A stretch of DNA of 8,184 bases, from positions 1 to 8,184 of the forward strand of contig JAFDWD010000295.1 in assembly GCA_018268695.1 (NCBI GenBank), written 5' to 3'. The translations under genes and the position numbers were made by a program. Positions 1-5,268 of the stretch are shown here, piece by piece (the first letter of the stretch is position 1; each line of letters starts with the position of its first letter). This DNA comes from Actinomycetota bacterium. Lineage in GTDB: Bacteria > Actinomycetota > Thermoleophilia > Solirubrobacterales > 70-9. The notes under the pieces are model-generated. The model did not search any database, was not told where the DNA came from, and saw only the letters and a program-made list of their open reading frames with translations.

Positions 1-218
1 CCGACCGCGTCCTCGCCACCAACGTCGAGTTCTGGTCGGCTGTGGTCCTCGACCACGCGGAGGTGCCGCAGAGCCTCTTCACGCCGCTCTTCGTCTGCGC
101 CCGCACGGCGGGCTGGTCGGCTCACGTCCTCGAGCAGAAGCGGACCGGCCGGCTGATCCGCCCGGCGTCCCTTTACGTGGGCCCGGGGGCGCGGCCGCTG
201 TCAGCATTGGGGGCGTGA
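1..218 (+). CDS. Citrate synthase-like protein, C-terminal end (5' truncated by window)
   Basis: Only the last 71 codons are present, read from base 3 to the TGA at 216-218. The peptide matches the end of citrate synthases: a catalytic-Asp-region block (ATNVEFWSAVVLD), then PQSLFTPLFVCARTAGW and AHVLEQ, then a basic RLIRPASLYVGP tail. Citrate synthase condenses oxaloacetate and acetyl-CoA in the TCA cycle; 2-methylcitrate synthase is a close relative, and this fragment cannot separate the two. The family's usual motif is NVDF, with the Asp catalytic; here it reads NVEF, so Asp is replaced by Glu. I believe some actinobacterial citrate synthases carry Glu here, so loss of activity is not implied. 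The stop overlaps the GTG of the next gene (GTGA, 215-218), which suggests translational coupling of two paralogues. Family assignment is secure; exact substrate is not. Confidence 0.88.
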   Translation, partial: DRVLATNVEFWSAVVLDHAEVPQSLFTPLFVCARTAGWSAHVLEQKRTGRLIRPASLYVGPGARPLSALGA

Positions 219-1435
219 GCGACGCGATCGACAGACTGGGCACCGAGGAGGTCGCGCGCCGGCTCGGCGTGAAGCGGGAGACGGTCTACGCCTACGTCAG
301 CCGCGGCCTGCTCGAGCGCCATCCGGAAAGTGGCCCGCACGAATCGCGGTTCGACCCCGAGGAGGTCGAGCGGTTGGCGGCACGGGCGCGGCGCCCGGAT
401 CGCTCGAGCGCGCTGGAGGTCGTGGTCGAGACCGAGCTGACGCTGCTCGACCCCGCCGGGCGCCTCTCCTACCGGGGCCGGGACGCGATCGAGCTCGCCC
501 GCTTCCGCGGCTTCGAGGAAGTCGTGGCGCTGCTCTGGGACGGGGCGCCGCCGACGCCCTGGGCGCTGGACGACGAGCGCGCGGGGGCGATCGATGCGCT
601 GAGCGCGGCGCTCGGTCCCGACGCCCCCGACGCCGAGCGGATCGCCGCGGTCGTCGCCACCCTGGCGGCGCGCGACCCGGAGCGCGACTCCCGCGACCCG
701 GAGGTCGTCCGCCGCGCGGGCACCGAGGTCTTCGCCGGAACCCTCGCCGCCCTCGACCGCGGTCGTCCTTTGGCCCGTCCAGCGGGCCAAAGGACGACCG
801 CGCTTCGGGGCGGAGCGGCGGAGCGGTTGTGGGTCGCGCTCGCGGGCGAGGGTGTGAAGCCGCGGGCGGAGCAGGTGAAGTCGCTCGAGGCCGCGCTGAT
901 CCTGCTCGCCGATCACGAACTGGCGGCGTCGACTTTCGCGGCGCGGGTCGCGGCCTCGGCCTGGGCGGGTCCCTACCGGGTGATCCTCGCCGGGCTGGGG
1001 CCGCTCGGCGGGGCCCTTCACGGCGGCGCCGGGGCGGCAGTGGAAGAGATGCTCGACGAGGTCGCGGCCGGGGGCGATCCCGGCGCGGCCCTGGACGCGC
1101 GGCTCGCCTCCGACCCTCCCCCCGGCTTCGGCCACCGCGTCTACCGCGACCGCGACCCCCGCGCCGACCACCTGCTCGACCGCCTCGGCCCCGATCCCCT
1201 CGTCACGGCACTCCTCGACGCGGCGGAGGCGCGGGGACTGCCGGCGCCGAACGTCGATTTCGCACTGGCGGCGCTGGTCCGCTCGCACGGACTCCGCCCC
1301 GGCTCGGCGGCGACGATCTTCACCGTCGCCCGGATCGCCGGGATCGTCGCGCACGCGCTCGAGGAGTACGAGCACCGGCTGCGCTTCCGGCCGCGCGCCT
1401 CCTACGTGGGACCGGCGCCGCCCGCCACGCCGTAG
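215..1435 (+). CDS. Citrate synthase family protein with N-terminal helix-turn-helix domain
   Basis: 406 aa from GTG 215, which overlaps the upstream stop. Residues 8-58 form a small helix-turn-helix of the MerR/excisionase kind (EEVARRLGVKRETVYAYVSRG, then RFDPEEVERL). Residues 66-400 are a citrate synthase fold. Catalytic-type residues are present: His269 in GALHGGA, His307 in GFGHRVY and Asp348 in APNVDF, corresponding by motif to His274, His320 and Asp375 of the pig enzyme. His234 (DHELAAS) fits the substrate-binding histidine. The C-terminus (RPRASYVGP) resembles that of the upstream paralogue. The HTH may bind DNA or may simply replace the usual N-terminal segment; HTH-citrate synthase fusions are known in actinobacteria, with the DNA-binding role unproven as far as I know. 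Residues 182-196 are encoded by a perfect palindrome that looks inserted. The last 34 bp overlap the 3' end of the convergent DUF1028 gene. Citrate versus methylcitrate specificity is not decidable here. Confidence 0.9.
   Translation: MSDAIDRLGTEEVARRLGVKRETVYAYVSRGLLERHPESGPHESRFDPEEVERLAARARRPDRSSALEVVVETELTLLDPAGRLSYRGRDAIELARFRGFEEVVALLWDGAPPTPWALDDERAGAIDALSAALGPDAPDAERIAAVVATLAARDPERDSRDPEVVRRAGTEVFAGTLAALDRGRPLARPAGQRTTALRGGAAERLWVALAGEGVKPRAEQVKSLEAALILLADHELAASTFAARVAASAWAGPYRVILAGLGPLGGALHGGAGAAVEEMLDEVAAGGDPGAALDARLASDPPPGFGHRVYRDRDPRADHLLDRLGPDPLVTALLDAAEARGLPAPNVDFALAALVRSHGLRPGSAATIFTVARIAGIVAHALEEYEHRLRFRPRASYVGPAPPATP
758..802. repeat. Perfect 20-bp inverted repeat with 5-nt loop, in frame inside a CDS
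   Basis: The arm at 758-777 is the exact reverse complement of the arm at 783-802; the loop is TCCAG (778-782). Flanking bases 757 and 803 do not pair, so the repeat ends sharply. The element is 45 nt long and coincides with codons 182-196 of the HTH-citrate synthase gene, adding residues from RGRPLARP to GQRTTA without breaking the frame. The mRNA would form a very stable hairpin. It could be a small mobile palindromic element, comparable in principle to in-frame palindromic elements described in Rickettsia. I see no second full copy in this window. Confidence 0.85.
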
Positions 1436-2313
1436 TCGCCGAGCAGCCGGCGGGTCTTCTCGATCGACGGCGACATCGCCACCGTCAGCATGTCGATCAC
1501 CCGGCGCCAATCGCCGTGGTCATCGATCGCTTCGCGCAGGAGCGCGCGGGCGCGCTCTTCTTCGCCGCGCTCGACCATCGCCAGCCCGGCCCAGAACTTC
1601 ATCTCGTGGTTGTCCGGCAGCCGTTCCCAGGCTTCGATGTAGATCTCGGCGGAGCGCGCCCGGTCGCCCGCGTCGAAGACCGCGTCGGCCTCGCGCAGCA
1701 TCCGGTAGCTGGCGTCGAGCATCCAGACCCGTCGCAGCTCGCCCAGCGGGTCCTCGTGGTCCTCGACCCGCAGCTCCAGGCTCCGCTGCCACGCCTCGCC
1801 TTCCGCCGGGACGATCAGGACCGCGGCCGACTGGCGCCCGCGCAGGTCGCCGCCCGCCGACTCGGCGGCGTCGAGCGAGTCGATCAGCCGCTCCGCCAAG
1901 GGGCCGCTCGCCGCAAGAAAGGCCTCCGACATCGCGTCCCAGACCTCCCCGGTCCGCATCAGGTTGGCCTGGCAGGAGTAATGGTGGCCGATCGTCTGCC
2001 CGGCGAACGCCATGCACTCGGCGCCGGTGTGGACGGCGATGCCGCCGTGGGCGTCGACCATCGCCACCTGCCGGAACTGGCGCTGCGAATCCGCCGCGAC
2101 CAACTCGGCGAGGGCTTCGGGAGCGGTCCGCCCGGCGCGCATGCGCTCCAGCCCCCGCGGGCCGTAGGCGATGTCGACCGCGGCCTGGGTCGCGACCGCG
2201 CCGACGCCCGGCTCGGCCCACGGGACGAGGCCGCCGACCGAGAAGTAGTGCGACTGGACAGCCACCCCGAGCTCGCGGGTCTCGGGGTCCAAGGCGATTA
2301 TCGAGTAGGTCAC
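1402..2313 (-). CDS. DUF1028 family protein (Ntn-hydrolase-like) with C-terminal helical repeat region
   Basis: 303 aa, GTG start at 2313, TAG stop at 1402-1404. Residues 1-210 match the DUF1028 family: an opening YSIIALDPETRELGVAVQS, a VATQA segment (40-44), GHHYSCQANLM (109-119) and GGDLRGRQSAAVLIV (154-168). The family is grouped with the N-terminal-nucleophile hydrolase fold; its substrate is unknown. Residues from about 205 to 275 are helical and look like a tetratricopeptide pair (AEIYIEAWERLPDNHEMKFWAG, then ERARALLREAI), so the protein may bind a partner. No signal peptide or membrane segment is seen, so it is probably cytoplasmic. The GTG overlaps the TGA of the upstream yjbQ-like gene (GTGA on the minus strand, 2310-2313), which implies translational coupling. 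The 3' end overlaps the convergent citrate synthase gene by 34 bp. Family call is firm, function unknown. Confidence 0.9.
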   Translation of the reverse strand: MTYSIIALDPETRELGVAVQSHYFSVGGLVPWAEPGVGAVATQAAVDIAYGPRGLERMRAGRTAPEALAELVAADSQRQFRQVAMVDAHGGIAVHTGAECMAFAGQTIGHHYSCQANLMRTGEVWDAMSEAFLAASGPLAERLIDSLDAAESAGGDLRGRQSAAVLIVPAEGEAWQRSLELRVEDHEDPLGELRRVWMLDASYRMLREADAVFDAGDRARSAEIYIEAWERLPDNHEMKFWAGLAMVERGEEERARALLREAIDDHGDWRRVIDMLTVAMSPSIEKTRRLLGDYGVAGGAGPT

Positions 2314-2786
2314 GGCGGTGATGGTACGGCGCTGTCCGGCGGGCTGCTCCCGGTGCCCGGAGCCTCCCCCTCACCCCAGGCCGTGGCGACCACCTTCCGC
2401 GGGCCGCCGCGGTCGCGGTGCTCGCAGAGGTAGATGCCCTGCCAGGTGCCGAGGGCGGGGCGGCCTTCACGGAGGGGCAGGGTCAGAGACGGGCCCATCA
2501 GGGCAGCCTTGACGTGGGCGGGCATGTCATCGTCGCCCTCCAGGGTGTGGGTCCAGTAAGGGGCGCGCTCGGGGACCGCGCGGTCGAGCCAGGCGTCGAG
2601 GTCGGCGCGCACTTCGGGCGAGGCGTTCTCGCTCAGGGTCAGCGAGGCGGAGGTGTGCTGGATCAAGAGGTGGAGGACGCCGACGGCGAAGTCGTCCAGC
2701 TCCGGGAGGGCCGAGAGGAGCCCGGAGGTGACCAGGTGGATGCCGCGCGGGCGCGGCTCGAAGGTGATGGTGCGCTGCAGCCACAC
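2310..2786 (-). CDS. yjbQ: YjbQ/UPF0047 family protein (secondary thiamine-phosphate synthase-like)
   Basis: 158 aa from GTG 2786. The sequence follows E. coli YjbQ closely: RGIHLVT (15-20), the signature LIQHTSASLTLSEN (41-54), EGDDDMPAHVK (83-93), GTWQGIYLCEHRDRGG (113-128). This small cytoplasmic trimeric fold has a weak thiamine-phosphate synthase activity in E. coli; its main role is unsettled. Start choice: GTG 2786 lines up with residue 1 of E. coli YjbQ (MWYQKTLTL against VWLQRTITF) and has AGG 9 nt upstream (2796-2798). An ATG at 2819 would add 11 residues but has no clear ribosome site. Compared with E. coli YjbQ the tail is about 18 residues longer, low-complexity and Pro/Ser-rich, and runs into the GTGA overlap with the DUF1028 gene. 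It lies 76 bp after the RibD-C-like gene (43 bp if ATG 2819 is used). Confidence 0.9.
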   Translation of the reverse strand: MWLQRTITFEPRPRGIHLVTSGLLSALPELDDFAVGVLHLLIQHTSASLTLSENASPEVRADLDAWLDRAVPERAPYWTHTLEGDDDMPAHVKAALMGPSLTLPLREGRPALGTWQGIYLCEHRDRGGPRKVVATAWGEGEAPGTGSSPPDSAVPSPP

Positions 2787-2862
2787 ACCTTCGAGCCTAC
2801 GCGCCGCGGCTGACTTCATGCTCGGCGTGCGCGGGCCGGTCGGTGGCCCCGGCGCCTGACCC

Positions 2863-3411
2863 TCAGCGCGCGACCCGGAACCAGAGGTGCGTCGCGACCG
2901 GCCCGACCTCGACGCCGATCCGCTCAAGCACGACCTCCGCCCCACCGGGATGGTCGAACATCGGGACGCCGTCGCCGAGCAGGATCGGCTCCACGTACAT
3001 CAGGACCTCGTCGAGCTCACCCAGCTCGAGGCACCCGCGGGCCACCTCGGCGCCGAGCACGCAGACGTACTTCTCCCCCGCCGCCTCGCGGGCGGCGGCG
3101 ATCGCCCGCGCCAGGTCGGTCTCGAAGGTGACGTCCTCGGGAGCCGCGGCCGGCGGCTCATGGGTGACGACGAACTGGGGGCCGTGCCAGGTGCCGCCGA
3201 ACGCGCCTTCCTTCTCCGCGTCGCCGCGATTGGGATCGTCCCCGCCCCAGGTGCGCCGCCCGACCAGCAGCGAGCCGACCTTCGCCGGCAGCGCCGCCGC
3301 GGCCTCGTCGCGCTCGCCGCCCATGAAGCGGCCGAGCCACTGCATGTCGCCGCCGGTCCCGGCGATGAAGCCGTCGAGCGAGGTCGCCGCGGAGTAGAGG
3401 AGCTTCGCCAT
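2863..3411 (-). CDS. Dihydrofolate reductase / RibD C-terminal domain family protein
   Basis: 182 aa, ATG at 3411, TGA at 2863-2865. Motifs typical of the RibD-C/DHFR-like fold are visible: a first strand with SLDGFIAG (11-18), MQWLG (23-27), LLVGRRTW (48-55), the nucleotide-side KYVCVLGAEVARGCLELGEL (114-132) and EPILLGDGVPMF (141-152). Members bind NADPH and reduce various small substrates; most short stand-alone proteins like this one have no known substrate and should not be taken for the housekeeping DHFR. It starts 17 bp after the regulator gene's stop, with AGG 8 nt before the ATG, so it is probably in the same transcript. That makes it a candidate target, with the divergent aldo/keto reductase, of the upstream XRE regulator. 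Cytoplasmic; no signal peptide. Confidence 0.88.
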   Translation of the reverse strand: MAKLLYSAATSLDGFIAGTGGDMQWLGRFMGGERDEAAAALPAKVGSLLVGRRTWGGDDPNRGDAEKEGAFGGTWHGPQFVVTHEPPAAAPEDVTFETDLARAIAAAREAAGEKYVCVLGAEVARGCLELGELDEVLMYVEPILLGDGVPMFDHPGGAEVVLERIGVEVGPVATHLWFRVAR

Positions 3412-3428
3412 GCGGCCCGCCTACCCGC

Positions 3429-4265
3429 CTAGGCGACCGCCACACCCGCCAGCTCGGCGAGCATGCGCAGGCGCGCCTCATCGACCGACCCGGGGGCGGC
3501 GCTGAAGACGACCAGCCGCTCGGAGAGGTTGTCGGAGACGAGGTTCTGGCAGTCGAGCGTCAACTCACCGACCAGCGGATGGACGAAGCGCTTTTCAAGC
3601 ACCGCGCGGCGCCCGACCTCGTGCCGGCCCCAGAGCGCCGCGAACTCCTCGCTCTCGGCGAGCAGCCGGGCGACCAGCGCGTCGGCTTCGGGGTCGGGGC
3701 CGGGCCGGCCGTGCACCGCACGCAGCGCGGCGACGTGCTGGCGGGCGCGGATCTCGTGGTCCTCGTCCGGATGCAGCCCGCGTCGCTCCGGTTCGGTGAA
3801 CCAGCGGTAGATCATGCTGCGGGCGGGCCCGGTGAAGACCGAGTGGTCGCCGAGCAGGGCCTTGGCGAGCTCGTTCTGGGCGAGCGTCACGCCGAGGTCG
3901 GAGACGATCATCGCCGCCGCGCCGTCGATCTGTTCGAGCACCCGCAGGAGGCCCGGGCTCGCCTCCTCGCCGCGCATCGCGATGGGCGGCGCGTTGTGGC
4001 CGGCGAGGGCGAAGAGGTGGTCGCGCTCGATCTCGTCGAGGCGCAGCGCGAGCGCCAGCGCGGCGACGGTCGATTCCGAGGGACGGGCGCCCCGGCGCTG
4101 CTCGAGGCGCGTGTAGAAGTCGGTCGAGATGTGGGCGCGGCCGGCGACCTCCTCGCGGCGCAGGCCGGGGGCGCGGCGCCGCCGTCCCGGCGGCAGGCCG
4201 ACGTCCTCGGGGCGGAGCGCCGCGCGCCGGCGGCGCAGGAAGTCGGCAAGCCCGTCACGGTCCAT
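3429..4265 (-). CDS. XRE-family transcriptional regulator with MmyB-like ligand-binding domain
   Basis: 278 aa, ATG 4265, TAG at 3429-3431. The N-terminus has the usual family opening (LADFLRRRRAALRPEDVGLP), then a Cro/C1-type HTH at about 36-80, including GLRREEVAGRAHISTDFYTRLEQ. Residues 105-270 fit the MmyB-like ligand-binding domain (LLRVLEQIDGAAAMIVSDLG, NELAKALLG, SMIYRWF, FAALWGRHEV, HPLVGELTLDCQ). These regulators are abundant in actinomycetes and are often divergent from an oxidoreductase gene, as here. The ligand is unknown. Start: ATG 4265 fits the family N-terminus. The only purine-rich stretch, AAGGG, abuts the ATG, and a -10-like CATACT sits 6 nt upstream, so the message may be leaderless. 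A palindrome at 4295-4319 lies where the -35 region would be, consistent with autoregulation (inference). First gene of the minus-strand run to 1402. Confidence 0.92.
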   Translation of the reverse strand: MDRDGLADFLRRRRAALRPEDVGLPPGRRRRAPGLRREEVAGRAHISTDFYTRLEQRRGARPSESTVAALALALRLDEIERDHLFALAGHNAPPIAMRGEEASPGLLRVLEQIDGAAAMIVSDLGVTLAQNELAKALLGDHSVFTGPARSMIYRWFTEPERRGLHPDEDHEIRARQHVAALRAVHGRPGPDPEADALVARLLAESEEFAALWGRHEVGRRAVLEKRFVHPLVGELTLDCQNLVSDNLSERLVVFSAAPGSVDEARLRMLAELAGVAVA

Positions 4266-4271
4266 CCCTTA

Positions 4272-4277
4272 AGTATG
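4272..4277 (-). promoter_or_regulatory. Possible -10 element of the XRE regulator gene
   Basis: On the minus strand CATACT (4 of 6 to TATAAT) ends 6 nt before ATG 4265, which would place the transcription start at or next to the ATG and give a leaderless message. There is no good -35 hexamer; the palindrome occupies that zone. Weak call, based on position and composition only. Confidence 0.35.
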
Positions 4278-4294
4278 CAACCCGCCCGCGGCTT

Positions 4295-4319
4295 ATCCAG
4301 GGACAACCTGTCCCTCGAT
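4295..4319. promoter_or_regulatory. Near-perfect palindrome, likely operator in the divergent promoter region
   Basis: The core AGGGACA-ACC-TGTCCCT (4299-4315) is a perfect 7-bp inverted repeat with a 3-nt spacer. Beyond one mismatched pair (4298/4316) the symmetry continues as ATC...GAT, giving 10 of 11 paired positions over 25 bp. It sits between the divergent XRE regulator (ATG 4265) and the aldo/keto reductase (ATG 4366), 29 bp and 46 bp from the respective starts. On the minus strand it overlaps the expected -35 region of the regulator. Two-fold symmetry suits a dimeric HTH protein, most simply the XRE regulator itself. Binding is inferred, not shown. Confidence 0.72.
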
Positions 4320-4365
4320 CAGCCAGGCTCTTTTGCGAACGGCGCCTTACGGGCACCATCGGGCC

Positions 4366-5238
4366 ATGCCAACCAACACCCTTCCCGGCGGCGCCTTCGC
4401 GCTCGCCGACGACATCACCGTGAACCGCGTCGGCTACGGCGCGATGCAGCTCGCCGGGCCGGGCGTCTTCGGCCCGCCCGCCGACCGCGACGAAGCCGTC
4501 CGTGTCCTCCGCGAGGCGATCGAGCTGGGCATCGATCACATCGACACCTCCGATTTCTACGGCCCCCACGTCACCAACGAGATCATCAAGGAAGCGCTGC
4601 ACCCCTATCCCGAGAACCTGACGATCGTGACCAAGGTCGGGGCGAGGCGGGACGCCGAGGGCGGCTGGCCGCACGCCCGCTCCCCACGCGAGCTCCACGA
4701 AGCCGTCCACGACAACCTCGAGCGCCTCGGGCTCGAGCGGCTCGACGTGGTCAACCTGCGGATGGGCGGGGTCGAAGGACCCGAAGAGGGCTCGATCGCC
4801 GAGCAGTTCGAAGCGCTGGCCGAGATGCGGGAGGCGGGCCTGATCCGTCATCTCGGCGTCAGCACCTTCTCCGCCGAGCAGGTCGCGGAGGCGCGCTCAA
4901 TCGCGCCCGTGGTCTGCGTCCAGAACATGTACAACGTCGCCAATCGGGGCGACGACGAGCTGATCGACGAGCTCGCCGCCGAGGGGATCGCCTACGTTCC
5001 CTACTTCCCGCTCGGCGGCTTCTCGCCGCTGCAGGCGCAGGAGCTGAACGCGGTCGCCGAGCGCAACGACGCGACCCCGATGGCGGTCGCTCTCGCCTGG
5101 CTCCTGCGGCGCTCGCCGAACGTCCTGCTGATCCCCGGCACCTCCTCGGTCGCCCACCTGCGCGAGAACGTCGCCGGCGCGGGGCTCGAGCTGTCGGCCG
5201 AGGATCTGGCCGAGCTGGACTCGATCGGCGCGGCGTAG
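4366..5238 (+). CDS. Aldo/keto reductase family oxidoreductase
   Basis: 290 aa from ATG 4366. A TTG at 4333 would add 11 residues that do not look conserved, so the ATG is preferred; no clear ribosome site precedes either. The protein fits the (beta/alpha)8 aldo/keto reductase family, which reduces carbonyls with NAD(P)H in the cytoplasm. Visible elements: GYGAMQL (23-29), HIDTSDFYG with Asp60 and Tyr65, TKVG with Lys90, HLGVSTFS (162-169), CVQNMYN (184-190), YFPLGG (213-218) and IPGTSS (256-261), the last in the cofactor phosphate-binding region. The fourth tetrad position, normally His, is Asn130 in DVVNLRMG, as in a subset of the family; this may alter activity or substrate choice. It is divergent from an XRE/MmyB-like regulator across a palindrome, so it is the likely regulated target. 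Substrate unknown. Confidence 0.92.
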   Translation: MPTNTLPGGAFALADDITVNRVGYGAMQLAGPGVFGPPADRDEAVRVLREAIELGIDHIDTSDFYGPHVTNEIIKEALHPYPENLTIVTKVGARRDAEGGWPHARSPRELHEAVHDNLERLGLERLDVVNLRMGGVEGPEEGSIAEQFEALAEMREAGLIRHLGVSTFSAEQVAEARSIAPVVCVQNMYNVANRGDDELIDELAAEGIAYVPYFPLGGFSPLQAQELNAVAERNDATPMAVALAWLLRRSPNVLLIPGTSSVAHLRENVAGAGLELSAEDLAELDSIGAA

Positions 5239-5255
5239 GGGGCCGGACCAGCGGG

Positions 5256-5261
5256 TAGATT
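5256..5261 (+). promoter_or_regulatory. Possible -10 element for the coiled-coil gene, leaderless arrangement
   Basis: TAGATT (4 of 6 to TATAAT) ends 7 nt before ATG 5269, in the 30-bp gap after the aldo/keto reductase stop. No purine-rich ribosome site is present in that gap, so a leaderless message starting at the ATG is plausible. No convincing -35 is visible, and read-through from the upstream gene is equally possible. Confidence 0.35.
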
Positions 5262-5268
5262 GCCGCGC

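Noticed and set aside
173..1510. 445-codon minus-strand open frame opposite the HTH-citrate synthase gene
   Set aside because: Low-complexity Arg/Gly/Asp-rich product with no recognisable fold, opposite a gene with clear catalytic motifs.
829..2433. 534-codon plus-strand open frame running through the citrate synthase and DUF1028 genes
   Set aside because: The product is Arg/Pro/Gly-rich low complexity and lies over two well-supported genes in other frames; a typical GC-rich shadow frame.
2820..2945. N-terminal extension of the YjbQ-like protein to 2945
   Set aside because: Ser/Arg/Gly-rich filler overlapping the end of the RibD-C-like gene; family alignment starts at GTG 2786.
3579..5258. 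559-codon plus-strand open frame across the XRE regulator and the aldo/keto reductase
   Set aside because: Antisense to one recognised gene and out of frame with another, with no domain-like sequence; a shadow of high GC content.
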